A DNA stretch of 64,000 nt from assembly GCF_030866765.1 (NCBI RefSeq), contig NZ_CP133017.1, positions 1,827,001 through 1,891,000 of the forward strand. Direction: 5' to 3'. The translations under genes and the position numbers were made by a program. The stretch is from Paenibacillus silvisoli (GTDB lineage: Bacteria > Bacillota > Bacilli > Paenibacillales > Paenibacillaceae). Under the pieces are notes generated by a model. It was not told the origin of the DNA. It was given only the letters and a program-made list of their open reading frames with translations, and searched no databases. This document shows positions 26,333-35,088 of this stretch, in pieces. How positions within the stretch are numbered: position 1 is the stretch's first letter; each line of letters begins with the position of its first letter.

Positions 26333-27400
26333 TTAGCCAAAATGATGCTTCGACTTCCAAAGGACGCCGCTCTTCACGAGGCGCGGAATGCGTCCCATCA
26401 TCGCCGTGCGGCCCATTAAGCCGAAGCCGGCTTTTTTACCAAGCGAGCCAAGAACGCCTTTCAGCTTGATCTGACCGAGCTTAGGCGTTTTGCCGCTCCA
26501 AATGGCCTGTACCACTTCGGCCACCTGTTTGCCTTGGCCGCCGGCGGCTTGCGCGCTTGGCGAGAATGGCAGGGAGGCGCAGTCGCCAACGATGTACACA
26601 TCGTTGTAATCCGGCAGCTGATGATACTCGTTAATGATGAGCCGGCCCATATTGTCCTTCGGCAGGTTCATGCGCTGAACGAGCGGCACCGGCTGGATGC
26701 CCGCGGTCCAGACCGTAACGTCCGACAGAATCGGCGATTTATCGTTCGAATCGTGAAGGACGCCTTCTTCCAGCTTATGCAGCGAAACATGTCCCCGCAT
26801 TTCCACTTCATGCTCAATGAACCACGACGAAACATACTCCTGCAGCTTGCCCGGGAACGCGGACAGAATGCTCGGACCGCGGTCGATGATCCGAATGTTC
26901 AAATCCGGACGGCCTTCCCGCAGCTCGGCCGCGACTTCCACGCCGCTCAAGCCGCCGCCTACGATCGATACTTGTCCGTATGGCTTCACATCATTTAGTG
27001 CCATATATGCTCTACGCGAGGCCGAGAACGTCTGAATGCTGTGGGAATACAGCTCCGCGCCGTCGATGCCGTGATATTTGTCCGTACAGCCGAGCGCGAC
27101 GACGAGCCACTCGTACTCCAGCGGATCTTGGCCGGCCAGCTGGACGTGCTTCGCATCCAAATCGATATCCGTCACTTCGCCGTACATGACGATCAGACGC
27201 GGATCGGACGGGAACGCAACGCGCAGATCGATATCCGCGCTGGTTCCCGCCACCAGCGAGTAATACTCCGTTTTAAGCCCTTGATACGGCATCCGGTCGA
27301 TCAGAACGATAATCGTGTCGTCCGGAAGCTCTCCCTCGAGCAAAGAATGGGCAACGGTTAAACCGCCGTAACCGCCGCCTAGAATGACAAAACGCTTCAT
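26333..27400 (-). CDS. type II NADH dehydrogenase-like flavoprotein (YutJ-like)
   Basis: The 355-residue NAD(P)/FAD oxidoreductase has the FAD motif ILGGGYGGLTVA (residues 5-16), the NAD motif SIVGGGLSGVEVAAEL (near 147-162) and the second FAD motif DVYIVGDCASLPFSP (near 276-290). It probably passes electrons from NADH to menaquinone without proton pumping. The ATG at 27400 is chosen over upstream in-frame starts because the FAD motif must be close to the N-terminus; AGAAGG lies about 10 bases upstream. A second enzyme of this class is at 35089. Confidence 0.9.
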   Translation of the reverse strand: MKRFVILGGGYGGLTVAHSLLEGELPDDTIIVLIDRMPYQGLKTEYYSLVAGTSADIDLRVAFPSDPRLIVMYGEVTDIDLDAKHVQLAGQDPLEYEWLVVALGCTDKYHGIDGAELYSHSIQTFSASRRAYMALNDVKPYGQVSIVGGGLSGVEVAAELREGRPDLNIRIIDRGPSILSAFPGKLQEYVSSWFIEHEVEMRGHVSLHKLEEGVLHDSNDKSPILSDVTVWTAGIQPVPLVQRMNLPKDNMGRLIINEYHQLPDYNDVYIVGDCASLPFSPSAQAAGGQGKQVAEVVQAIWSGKTPKLGQIKLKGVLGSLGKKAGFGLMGRTAMMGRIPRLVKSGVLWKSKHHFG

Positions 27401-27527
27401 GAACAATCCCAACCTTCTCAATGTGTGCAGTACAACTATGCTGTAATGGTGATGTGTTTCCCGTAGTATATGCCTCAAAGGCCTCAGCCATCAGTCTTGT
27501 CCGGGCTCAGGCCATGGCAATACCTGT

Positions 27528-28631
27528 TTATTCGTAAACGCGGACTTCGTTGTAGAACGTATCGCGCTCGACCGGAATACGGCCCGCGCCTTTAATGAGC
27601 CATATCAAATCTTCGCGCGTAATGCCTTCCGGCGTCAGGGCGCCAGCCGCGTGGCTGATCCGCTCTTTAACCATCGTACCGTGTACGTCGGACGCGCCCA
27701 TCGTCAGCGACACTTGCGTCAGCTGCGTACCGATGTTGATGAAGTAGGCTTTGATATGCTGGAAATTATCGAGCAGCAAGCGGCTGATCGCGATCGCCTT
27801 CAGATCGTCGAAGGCCGAGTTGCGGCGGCGAATGCTTGCTTTCGGGCTGATCGGCTGCATGGACAGCGGGATGAACACTTGGAAGCCGTTCGTCTCGTCC
27901 TGCAGCTCGCGGATTTGCAGCATATGGTTGACGCGGTCTTCGGTTTTCTCGACCGAGCCGTACAGCATCGTCGTATGTGTTTTCAAGCCGAGGTTATGCG
28001 CCGTCCGGTGCACTTCGAGGTACTGGGACACGTCGGCTTTGTCGACGCGCATTTTTTTGCGGTACTCGTCGGAAAGAATTTCGGCGCCGCCGCCCGTCAA
28101 GCTTTGCAGGCCGGCTTTCATCAGCTCCTGAATGACTTCCTTGTAGCTCAAGCCGCTGATCCGCGAGAAGAAATCAATTTCCGCCGCCGTATAGGCTTTA
28201 AGCGCAACGTTCGGAAAACGATCATGCAACGCTTGAAGCGAATCGACGTAATACTGGAATGGCACATGCGGGTTATGACCGCCGACGATATGGAATTCGC
28301 GCACGTCCGGGTGGATATGCTTCTCCACGTACTCGATCATTTGCGCGCCGGTCAGCGTATACGCGCCTTCCTGGCCTTCGTCCTTGCGGAAGTTGCAGAA
28401 CGCACAATGAGCTTCACAGACGTTTGTGAAGTACAAGCTCATATTTTCGATAAAATACACTTTGCGTCCGTTCTTCTTCAGATTGACTTCGTTCGCCATT
28501 TGACCGATCGTCAGCAGATCGTCGGAACGATACATAAATTCTCCGTCTTCGCGGCTAAGTCGTTCGCCAGCGCGAACCTTCTCCACAATGGCTTGCATGC
28601 GTGTTGCATCTGTCGGAATAACGACATTCAT
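27528..28631 (-). CDS. mqnE: aminofutalosine synthase MqnE
   Basis: The 367-residue radical SAM enzyme has the cluster motif C-EAH-C-AF-C (near residues 71-78) in FTNVCEAHCAFCNF. It joins 3-[(1-carboxyvinyl)oxy]benzoate to S-adenosylmethionine to form aminofutalosine in the alternative menaquinone pathway. SLTGGGAEILSDEYRKKM is typical of the MqnE/MqnC/CofH group. The closest alternative is MqnC, but length and N-terminus favour MqnE. AGGAGGATGCCGTT sets the ATG at 28631. The organism therefore likely makes menaquinone by the futalosine route. Confidence 0.9.
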   Translation of the reverse strand: MNVVIPTDATRMQAIVEKVRAGERLSREDGEFMYRSDDLLTIGQMANEVNLKKNGRKVYFIENMSLYFTNVCEAHCAFCNFRKDEGQEGAYTLTGAQMIEYVEKHIHPDVREFHIVGGHNPHVPFQYYVDSLQALHDRFPNVALKAYTAAEIDFFSRISGLSYKEVIQELMKAGLQSLTGGGAEILSDEYRKKMRVDKADVSQYLEVHRTAHNLGLKTHTTMLYGSVEKTEDRVNHMLQIRELQDETNGFQVFIPLSMQPISPKASIRRRNSAFDDLKAIAISRLLLDNFQHIKAYFINIGTQLTQVSLTMGASDVHGTMVKERISHAAGALTPEGITREDLIWLIKGAGRIPVERDTFYNEVRVYE

Positions 28632-28909
28632 AACGGCATCCTCCTGGCCGCCGGGCACTTATCTAACAGGTCCGGTGTATAATGTATAAAATTGAAAAAA
28701 AACAACATTGTGAAAAAAATTACTTACCCTTACTCTAAAAAACCCACTTTAATAACTTTCCTTATTATAAACCTCATCATGAGGAGGGGCAACTATTAAG
28801 TCGTACCATCCGTTCAAATGGATGGAAGCGAGGCGGTCCGGCAATTTCCTTTGGGCTAAAATTTAGGTTACAATAAAGACTCATCACGCGAAGAAGAGGT
28901 GGATGTCCG

Positions 28910-29554
28910 ATGGCCAATACATATACGTATTCCCGCCGGGAAGAAGTCGCGAATGCGATCACGCACGGATTGGGCGCCGTATTAAGCGTTGCCGCGCTCG
29001 TGCTGCTGATCGTATTTGCCGCTATTAAAGGAAGCGCGTCGCATGTCGTCAGCTTTACGATATACGGCTCGATGATGCTGCTGCTGTATGTGGCGTCGAC
29101 GCTCGTTCACAGCTTCCCCGAAGGGAAAGCGAAGCGGGTTTTTGAAATTATGGATCATTCCTGCATCTATTTATTCATTGCGGGCACGTATACGCCGATC
29201 GTGCTTCATATCGTGCAGGGATCGGCTGGCTGGACGCTGTTCGGCATCGTATGGGGGCTGGCGCTCTGCGGCGTCGTGTTTAAAGCGTTCTACGCGTCGA
29301 AATTTTTATTTACATCTACACTTCTATACATTGCCATGGGATGGATCATCGTATTCGCGTGGGGACCGCTTAAGGCGCATTTAGCTCCGGGCGGCTTGCA
29401 GCTGCTCATCGCCGGAGGCGTGCTCTACACCGTAGGGACGCTGTTCTATGTATGGCGAAGCTTTACGTACCATCATGCGGTGTGGCATCTCTTCGTGCTA
29501 GGCGGCTCGGTGCTTCATTTCTTCGCGATCCTGCTGTATGTGCTGCCAGCATAA
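28910..29554 (+). CDS. hemolysin III / PAQR family membrane protein
   Basis: The 214-residue protein has seven helices and the family motifs EEVANAITHGLG (residues 11-22), SFPEGKAKRVFEIMDHSCIYLFIAGTYTP (near 64-92) and HHAVWHLFVLGGSVLHF near 190-206. The conserved His and Asp residues form a metal-site pattern related to ceramidase-like hydrolases. The name hemolysin III is historical; the role in this organism is unknown. GAAGAAGAGGTGG precedes the ATG. The 278-base gap upstream shows no gene. Confidence 0.92.
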   Translation: MANTYTYSRREEVANAITHGLGAVLSVAALVLLIVFAAIKGSASHVVSFTIYGSMMLLLYVASTLVHSFPEGKAKRVFEIMDHSCIYLFIAGTYTPIVLHIVQGSAGWTLFGIVWGLALCGVVFKAFYASKFLFTSTLLYIAMGWIIVFAWGPLKAHLAPGGLQLLIAGGVLYTVGTLFYVWRSFTYHHAVWHLFVLGGSVLHFFAILLYVLPA

Positions 29555-29581
29555 GGACCTGTCCAATCGGGTGTCCGCGTA

Positions 29582-29610
29582 TTGAGTCCTTCCGGGTTGT
29601 GGAGTATACT
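29582..29610 (+). promoter_or_regulatory. sigma-A promoter of IscA-like gene, followed by tandem 11-bp repeat
   Basis: TTGAGT (29582-29587), a 17-base spacer and TATACT (29605-29610). Two adjacent copies of TATAAAGTGAG follow at 29618-29639, in the untranslated leader. Confidence 0.7.
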
Positions 29611-29655
29611 ATAAAATATAAAGTGAGTATAAAGTGAGTGAAGGGAAGGGATATC

Positions 29656-30018
29656 ATGATCAATATCAGCGATACCGCGAATGAGAAAATCAAAGAAATG
29701 CTCGCGGCGGAAGCGTCCCCGGAGCTGTTCCTGCGCATCGGCGTGAAAGAAGGCGGCTGCAGCGGCTTCTCCTACGGCATGGGCTTTGACGACGAGCTTA
29801 ACGATACCGATAAAACGATGGAGTTCGACGGACTGAAGGTTGTCGTGGATAACGACAGCATCAAGTACTTGAACGGCCTTCAAATCGATTTTAAAGAATC
29901 CGCTATGGGCGGCGGCTTCACCATCAACAACCCGAACGCATCCGCGACCTGCGGCTGCGGCTCGAGCTTCCGTACGGCGACGGAAGCAGGCAAGCCGAGC
30001 GAAGCCGGCGAGTGCTAA
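29656..30018 (+). CDS. HesB/IscA family iron-sulfur assembly protein
   Basis: The 120-residue A-type carrier has three conserved cysteines: GGCSGFSYGM (near 35) and TCGCGSSF (near 99-101). It receives and delivers Fe-S clusters. The Bacillus counterparts are YutM-like or SufA-like proteins. The C-terminus is extended by about 15 residues (TATEAGKPSEAGEC) and ends in an additional Cys. AAGGGAAGGGA precedes the ATG. A strong terminator follows. Confidence 0.93.
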   Translation: MINISDTANEKIKEMLAAEASPELFLRIGVKEGGCSGFSYGMGFDDELNDTDKTMEFDGLKVVVDNDSIKYLNGLQIDFKESAMGGGFTINNPNASATCGCGSSFRTATEAGKPSEAGEC

Positions 30019-30045
30019 TGAATTAAGGTGTTTACGATTATCAAT

Positions 30046-30104
30046 TGAAAAACCTCCTGGACTTGTGTATTGCGATAATACACTTGGTTTCAGGAGGTTT
30101 TTTT
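30046..30104 (+). terminator. intrinsic terminator of IscA-like gene
   Basis: Arms AAAAACCTCCTG and CAGGAGGTTTTTTT flank an inner stem TGTGTATT/TAATACAC. Confidence 0.93.
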
Positions 30105-30193
30105 GTAGTCGAATGAAATAAAATAATTTATACTGATTTTTAGATGCAATACATTTATCAATTGTCGGTATTTGACAAAAACTGGAGATTACA

Positions 30194-30850
30194 ATGAAAT
30201 ATACAAGCAGAATAAGATCCATTTATCTTGTATTAATTACTCATATGATATATATAACGTATTATTACATCAGAGATGGGTATGTCGGTACTATAGAACT
30301 TATTGGTTTGCCGGTTGTTCTTATTATTGCTTGGTATTGCGGGAGGCAGTTCGATAAAGTAAGATTTCTTTCGCAAAAAGATTATTTGACGCAGGTTTTC
30401 AATCGGAGGTTTGTGTGCGAGACTTTCTCCAAAGTGGCGGCCAAGGCAGATGCCGGGCAGAAACCGCTCGTGGTCTTTGCGATTGACGTAAATAAATTCA
30501 AACTCATAAATGATACCTACGGACATAAAAAGGGAGACGAAATGCTAATTCAAGTCTCCAGGATACTAGTAAACAATTCTAGAAAAACAGATATCGTTGC
30601 TCGATGGGGAGGGGATGAATTTATCATTATTGCCCCAAATACAGATCAAGAAGAGGCTGTAGTTATTACAATGCGTATTGAGGATGAACTCAAAGAATTT
30701 TCCCAAGCGGGAATAGACGTATCAGTCTCTGTAGGAACTGCCACGTATCCCAAGGATGCAGCAACTTTAGATGATTTGATTAAAATAGCGGACGATAACA
30801 TGTACCAAGTAAAATCAACTATGCATCAAAGCCAGCACTCCAGAAGGTAG
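30194..30850 (+). CDS. membrane-bound diguanylate cyclase (GGDEF)
   Basis: The 218-residue protein has two N-terminal helices (about 8-25 and 33-50) and one GGDEF domain. The catalytic motif G139-G-D-E-F143 is intact, and R130-K-T-D133 five residues upstream is the product-inhibition I-site, so it should make c-di-GMP and be feedback controlled. It has almost no extracellular sensor loop. The gene is visibly richer in A and T than its neighbours, and the upstream stretch is too, which suggests acquisition by transfer. Confidence 0.92.
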   Translation: MKYTSRIRSIYLVLITHMIYITYYYIRDGYVGTIELIGLPVVLIIAWYCGRQFDKVRFLSQKDYLTQVFNRRFVCETFSKVAAKADAGQKPLVVFAIDVNKFKLINDTYGHKKGDEMLIQVSRILVNNSRKTDIVARWGGDEFIIIAPNTDQEEAVVITMRIEDELKEFSQAGIDVSVSVGTATYPKDAATLDDLIKIADDNMYQVKSTMHQSQHSRR

Positions 30851-30955
30851 TGCTTTTTGTTTGGCATGGGTTCGGGGATCGTTTAGAATGCCGCCAAATT
30901 GCAGATAATGAGAAGTGGCTCTAAATTTACGCGATAAGGGATAGGGGTTAATCCG

Positions 30956-31426
30956 TTGGCGCTCGCGATTTGCGTTTTTATGACCTGGTGCGTGATCATC
31001 GCACTTTCGCTGATGCAGAAGAAGCTTACCGGCTCGGAAATGGTGTTTATCTATTTTTGCAATACCGTATTTGAGCTGAGCGTATTTACGATCGTGCATT
31101 TGAATTTTGGCTGGATCGAGGTGAGCCAAGGCGCGGAGAAAGGGGTTGCCGACCTCGTGCTGCGGCTGTTTACGAATCCGCTTCTGCTCATCATCATAAC
31201 GAACATTCTGTTGTATTCGTGGAAGGTCATGAAGTGGGTGATCGTTGCGGCGATGCTGCTCGGCTTTATCCCGATGCAAGCTTTGCTGGAGCGGCTGGAC
31301 ATCATTTCAACGCCGCATTGGCATCTAAGCAACACCTTAATCATGTTTAGCAGCTATGTATTATTCTCCAGGCTGATGGCATGGTTCATTATCCGTATCG
31401 GGGAGAAAGAAGCGAATGCGCAATGA
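30956..31426 (+). CDS. CBO0543-like membrane protein
   Basis: The 156-residue protein has four or five hydrophobic helices and a short charged C-terminus. The TTG start has a weak GATAGGGGTTAA upstream. Its last bases (ATGA) overlap the start of a second membrane protein of similar size, so the two are translationally coupled. It looks like the small CBO0543-type membrane proteins common in spore formers, but I am not certain. The function is unknown. Confidence 0.6.
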   Translation: MALAICVFMTWCVIIALSLMQKKLTGSEMVFIYFCNTVFELSVFTIVHLNFGWIEVSQGAEKGVADLVLRLFTNPLLLIIITNILLYSWKVMKWVIVAAMLLGFIPMQALLERLDIISTPHWHLSNTLIMFSSYVLFSRLMAWFIIRIGEKEANAQ

Positions 31427-31917
31427 CCGTTTATGATAATCGTTTTGACGCCAATGAGTGGTTTATTGTGGGCGGGTTAGTCATCGGCCTCGTTTGGACG
31501 ATATTTTTACCTAAGCGCTTTTCAAGAAAGCATCTCTTTATCTATTTCATGTGCGGCGTGTACAGCGGCTTTTTCTTTGATCACTCTTTAGGCGTTTTGC
31601 CGGTCAATTTCTATGACGTCAATGACAGATCCAGCTACCAAGTCATGGATTTCCTGTCTTATCTTTCGTACGGCACGGTCAGTTATTTGTATTTCTATAC
31701 GTATGATTATTTGCGGCTGAAGCCGTCGCGAATACCGGTATTTATCCTTGTCTGGTCGTTGATTTCGACCGGCTTGGAGTGGCTGGCTCTTCTTGCGGAC
31801 GTGTTTCATTATCAGCATGGATATAAGCTGGCCTACTCGTTCCCGATCTATTTAATCGTCCAATCGTGCTGGATCTTCCTCTATCATCGCCTTGAAAAAG
31901 GGCGGTCGCTCGCCTAA
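31423..31917 (+). CDS. CBO0543 family membrane protein
   Basis: The 164-residue protein has five predicted helices; the aromatic-rich loops (FFFDHSLGVLPVNFYDVND and YLYFYTYDYLRLKPSRIP) resemble the CBO0543 family. The ATG at 31423 is chosen because it overlaps the upstream stop (ATGA). The pair probably works together in the membrane; no activity can be assigned. Confidence 0.65.
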   Translation: MTVYDNRFDANEWFIVGGLVIGLVWTIFLPKRFSRKHLFIYFMCGVYSGFFFDHSLGVLPVNFYDVNDRSSYQVMDFLSYLSYGTVSYLYFYTYDYLRLKPSRIPVFILVWSLISTGLEWLALLADVFHYQHGYKLAYSFPIYLIVQSCWIFLYHRLEKGRSLA

Positions 31918-32028
31918 GAGAGCGGTCCTCGGCCTCGTCAGCGTACGACAAGGCATGTAGGTATCCGCTCATTTTTTGTCTGTTCTATTGTGTCCGCCAT
32001 TGTCTGATTGTGACGGTGTCGCGCTCCT

Positions 32029-32075
32029 AACCCGGCAGAATCGCCCGCCCGCGGGCGGCTTCTAGCCGGGTTTTT
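32029..32075 (+). terminator. intrinsic terminator
   Basis: Arms AACCCGGC and GCCGGGTT around an inner GCCCGCCCGCGGGCGGC helix, then TTTTTG. It ends the CBO0543-like operon. The rest of the 31918-32250 gap has a few short palindromes but no gene or known riboswitch that I could identify. Confidence 0.85.
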
Positions 32076-32250
32076 GTACGGCGGCAGCTGTCTTTCCATT
32101 CATTGCCCGGGGAATAATTGTGCCCAGAGCCGGCTCTATTAGCCTGTTAAATCAGGCGAGTGAACCCTAGCAATCATCCAAGAGATAGATGACTGAGAGG
32201 CATATGCTGTCAACTATAGGACAGAAATGCGAGAAAGGAAGGGATTTGGA

Positions 32251-32970
32251 ATGGATAATGGCATCGAAAACGTGGAGCATGGCATGGATAACGGTATCGC
32301 ATACGAACAAAGCAGGCAGCTCGCCAGCAAGTGGGCAAAAACGGCGGCTCTGAGGTCGCATGGGCGCATCGCACCGCATATTCCGCCGACCCGGATGTTT
32401 ACGAAGGCGAACTTGAGCAGCATGCTTGCGACACACGGCATGGTCGTCATTAAACCGGTGCGCGGTGCGGGAGGCCATGGCGTCATTAAAGTTTCGCGGG
32501 CAGGGGGCGCGTACAAGTACACGTATTATTCGCAAACGAGCAGCTTCGGCACGTTCGATGGCATGTACAGATCGCTTCTATCGAGGAAGAAATCCCGCCA
32601 GTATATTATTCAGAAAGGCATTCAGCTCGCGACAATCGGCGGCAGACCGATCGATTACCGAGTAAAGTATGTGAAGCAGCCATCCGGACAGTGGTTGATT
32701 ACGGCGATCGTCGGCCGGCTGGCGAAACCGGGCTTATTCGTGACGAATATTTGCCGCGGAGGTACGCTGCTGAGCGGTTCGGAGGGCATACGCAGATCGT
32801 TTTCCAGCAGGGCGGTATTACCGAAGAAACGGGAGATGCGGCTGTTGACGAAGCTGTCGACGCAGGTGCTGGAGAGTCGGTTTCCGGGGATCGGCCAGCT
32901 TGGCTTCGATTACGGCATCGACCGGAACGGGAAGATTTGGATCTTCGAGGTGAACACGAGGCCGCAATAA
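32251..32970 (+). CDS. YheC/YheD-type ATP-grasp spore-coat-associated protein
   Basis: The 239-residue ATP-grasp protein has an N-terminal helical part with PPTRMFTKANL (near 45-55), the P-loop-like VVIKPVRGAGGHGVIKV (near 65-81), YIIQKGIQLATIGGRPIDYRV near 117-137, and the terminal WIFEVNTRPQ. YheC and YheD are coat-associated in B. subtilis, but their substrate is unknown. This copy is short and stops directly after the NTRPQ motif, where longer relatives continue. ATG 32251 with AGGAAGGG is preferred to ATG 32227. Confidence 0.85.
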   Translation: MDNGIENVEHGMDNGIAYEQSRQLASKWAKTAALRSHGRIAPHIPPTRMFTKANLSSMLATHGMVVIKPVRGAGGHGVIKVSRAGGAYKYTYYSQTSSFGTFDGMYRSLLSRKKSRQYIIQKGIQLATIGGRPIDYRVKYVKQPSGQWLITAIVGRLAKPGLFVTNICRGGTLLSGSEGIRRSFSSRAVLPKKREMRLLTKLSTQVLESRFPGIGQLGFDYGIDRNGKIWIFEVNTRPQ

Positions 32971-33053
32971 AAGAGGGGGAAAAGTGAAACATATCGTTGA
33001 TGGAATAATTAATATTCATTAAAGTTTTTTATCGAAAGTGGAATTTGTCGGGC

Positions 33054-33229
33054 TGTGTATAACCGTATCCACATTATCCCAGGCTGTATTTCCTCATTAT
33101 TCGACGATTACCCACAGATTACCAACACGCTGTCCACACGCGTATGTGGATAATCGGAACGCTTGTTCCTTCCCATTTGGACATGCTAAGATGAATTTGG
33201 AAGTAAGAGGGAAAGGAGAGTGTGGATAA
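33054..33229. promoter_or_regulatory. DnaA-box cluster upstream of sda
   Basis: Perfect boxes TGTGGATAA occur at 33145-33153 and 33221-33229. Single-mismatch boxes occur at 33054-33062 (TGTGTATAA), 33065-33073 (GTATCCACA) and 33108-33116 (TTACCCACA), with a weaker one near 33130. The last perfect box shares its final A with the sda start codon. In B. subtilis DnaA directly activates sda, so this fits a replication-coupled sporulation checkpoint. Confidence 0.85.
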
Positions 33230-33372
33230 TGGAGCAGCTGTCGGATGATCTATTACTTGATGCCTATCACGCCGCCCATAAGTTCGAATTAGATCCGGAG
33301 TTTATCCAATTGTTAAGCGCCGAGCTGAAGCGCAGACAACTGAATCCGGAATCGTACCGCAATACTGCATAA
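33229..33372 (+). CDS. sda: sporulation histidine kinase inhibitor Sda
   Basis: The 47-residue peptide begins MEQLSDDLLLDAYHAAHKFE and ends ELDPEFIQLLSAELKRRQLNPESYRNTA, the two-helix hairpin of Sda. Sda binds the dimerisation domain of sporulation kinases (KinA type) and stops phosphate flow to Spo0A while replication is incomplete. GAAAGGAG lies 10 bases upstream of the ATG. The upstream region is packed with DnaA boxes, supporting the assignment. Confidence 0.93.
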   Translation: MEQLSDDLLLDAYHAAHKFELDPEFIQLLSAELKRRQLNPESYRNTA

Positions 33373-33414
33373 ACTACATCAACAGCCAGCTCTTTAGATG
33401 CCCAGTCCCCGAAG

Positions 33415-33660
33415 TCAGTTCCACTTCGATATATGCACTTCAAACGTCTGCACACAGTTAGGGCAGTACACGACATGGCCGCAGCTTTGTTCCGATTGTG
33501 ATAATGGCGAAACCGTCTCGTAATTGGTAAACGTGTCAGGCTGATAGGGCGAATAGGGCCCCGTAAAATCTTCAAGCCTTCCGCAATCATCCGTTTGCCC
33601 GGAGCAAGCCGGACATATAGCCGTAAGCTGCTCCAAACCGTTACAAATGGGACATAACAT
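33415..33660 (-). CDS. small zinc-ribbon-like protein
   Basis: The 81-residue protein has Cys pairs CPIC (residues 3-6), CPAC (16-19), a Cys at about 60 (SCGHVVYCPNC, with C66 and C69 following), enough for one or two zinc sites. Between them is a Tyr/Pro/Ser-rich stretch. I do not recognise a named family. AAAGGAGGG lies about 13 bases upstream of the ATG. It converges with sda. Confidence 0.65.
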   Translation of the reverse strand: MLCPICNGLEQLTAICPACSGQTDDCGRLEDFTGPYSPYQPDTFTNYETVSPLSQSEQSCGHVVYCPNCVQTFEVHISKWN

Positions 33661-33760
33661 AGATAAGGGTACCCTCCTTTGCCAGTGCGATGTAAATCAG
33701 CAGGTCAGGCTAAAGATTAGGATACCCTTTTTTGATTTGTAATACGTCTATTCGATTACA

Positions 33761-34759
33761 TTACAGCTTCATGCTGCTGCTGTGACCCGGCGAAAGCTTG
33801 GCGGTCGGATCTACATACACCTTCGCGTTATTAATGGCTGTCGGAGCTTCGCCAAAGCCTACCGCAATCAACTTCAGTTTGCCGGGATAAGTCGTAACAT
33901 CGCCTGCCGCGAATACGCCTGGAATGCTCGTTTCCATACGGGAGTCAACGACGATGCATCCGTTGTCGATCTCCAGTCCCCATTCGGCAATCGGACCGAG
34001 CGACGAGACGAAGCCGAAATTAACGATGACGGAGTCAACGGAAAGCTGGGTCAATTCGGACGTTTTCACGTTCTGCAGGACGATTCGCTCAATGGCAGAG
34101 GTTCCGTGCAGCGATGTAATTTCATATGGTGTAAGGACACGGACAGTCGATTTCATCAAGTTTTCGACGCTGTGCTCGTGGGCTCTGAACTTGTCTCTGC
34201 GATGCACGAGCGTCACGCTCGCCGCGATCGGCTCCAGCATAAGCGACCAGTCGACCGCCGAATCTCCGCCTCCGCTGACGACAACGTGCTTGCCCTGAAA
34301 ATGATTCAAGTCACTAATGAAGTAATGCAAGTTTTTCTTCTCGTACTTGGCCGCCTCGTCCAGCTCCAGACGGCGAGGCTCGAACGCGCCGACGCCGGCC
34401 GTAATGATGACGGCTTTCGCGAAATGGACGCCTTTGTCCGTCACGATCTCGAAGGAGCGTTCATCCCGCTTGATGACGTTGACGACCTTTTCTTCCAGAC
34501 AAACCTCCGGCTTGAACATCGCCATCTGCTTCTTGAGTTGCTCCACAAGCTCGCCGGCCGTTACCTTCGGGAATCCGGCAACATCATAAATATATTTCTC
34601 CGGATATAACGCGGAAAGCTGGCCGCCAAGCTGAGGCATGCTTTCAATGATCTTGACGGATGCCTGGCGCATGCCGCCGTAGAAAGCGGCGAACATACCG
34701 GCAGGGCCGCCGCCGATAATGGCAATGTCGACATGAGGGTGAGTTGCTGAGTTGGACAC
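33761..34759 (-). CDS. ferredoxin/flavodoxin--NADP(+) reductase (YumC-type)
   Basis: The 332-residue thioredoxin-reductase-like FNR has the FAD motif [17 protein letters not shown] (near 13-29), the NADPH motif [13 protein letters not shown] (near 164-176) and the C-terminal FAD motif [25 protein letters not shown]. It lacks the redox-active CxxC of thioredoxin reductases, as expected for YumC (also 332 residues). It reduces ferredoxin or flavodoxin with NADPH. The GTG at 34759 with GGAGGTG 5 bases upstream gives this exact length; longer in-frame starts lack a site. Confidence 0.93.
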   Translation of the reverse strand: MSNSATHPHVDIAIIGGGPAGMFAAFYGGMRQASVKIIESMPQLGGQLSALYPEKYIYDVAGFPKVTAGELVEQLKKQMAMFKPEVCLEEKVVNVIKRDERSFEIVTDKGVHFAKAVIITAGVGAFEPRRLELDEAAKYEKKNLHYFISDLNHFQGKHVVVSGGGDSAVDWSLMLEPIAASVTLVHRRDKFRAHEHSVENLMKSTVRVLTPYEITSLHGTSAIERIVLQNVKTSELTQLSVDSVIVNFGFVSSLGPIAEWGLEIDNGCIVVDSRMETSIPGVFAAGDVTTYPGKLKLIAVGFGEAPTAINNAKVYVDPTAKLSPGHSSSMKL

Positions 34760-35031
34760 AGTGGGCACCTCCATAAATGAAAAGCTAGAGCACTCGGTTT
34801 TTCGGCGTACACTTGGATAAATCTTCTTGTACATTATATCTGTTCGACAAGCTGTGAGGAAATAAGAAAATTGGATGTTATTCTAAATATTTTCGTATAT
34901 TTTACCCTTGAACTTTAGTTGAAAAGTTTGTAATATGTGAGGTATTAGTAATCGATTTGTCGAAAATCAGACACGGACCATTCATAAAAGTAGGCACAGG
35001 GTCACACACTAACATTATTCATTGTCTGTGT

Positions 35032-35049
35032 TTGTGTAATTTTTCACAA
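35032..35049. promoter_or_regulatory. Rex-like redox operator upstream of ndh
   Basis: TTGTGTAATTTTTCACAA is an 18-base near-palindrome very close to Rex operators (TTGTGAA..TTCACAA). It lies 40 bases before the NADH dehydrogenase start. Rex represses ndh in B. subtilis when the NADH/NAD ratio is low, so negative control here is likely. Confidence 0.7.
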
Positions 35050-35088
35050 AGTAAAGAAAAAGAAATTACGAATGGATGGGATTCTGCG

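Noticed and set aside
33661-33760. Plus-strand terminator AAGGGTA..TACCCTTTTTT after sda
   Set aside because: The arms are 7 bp with a loop of about 45 bases and lie across the start of the minus-strand zinc-ribbon gene; too weak to list as a feature.
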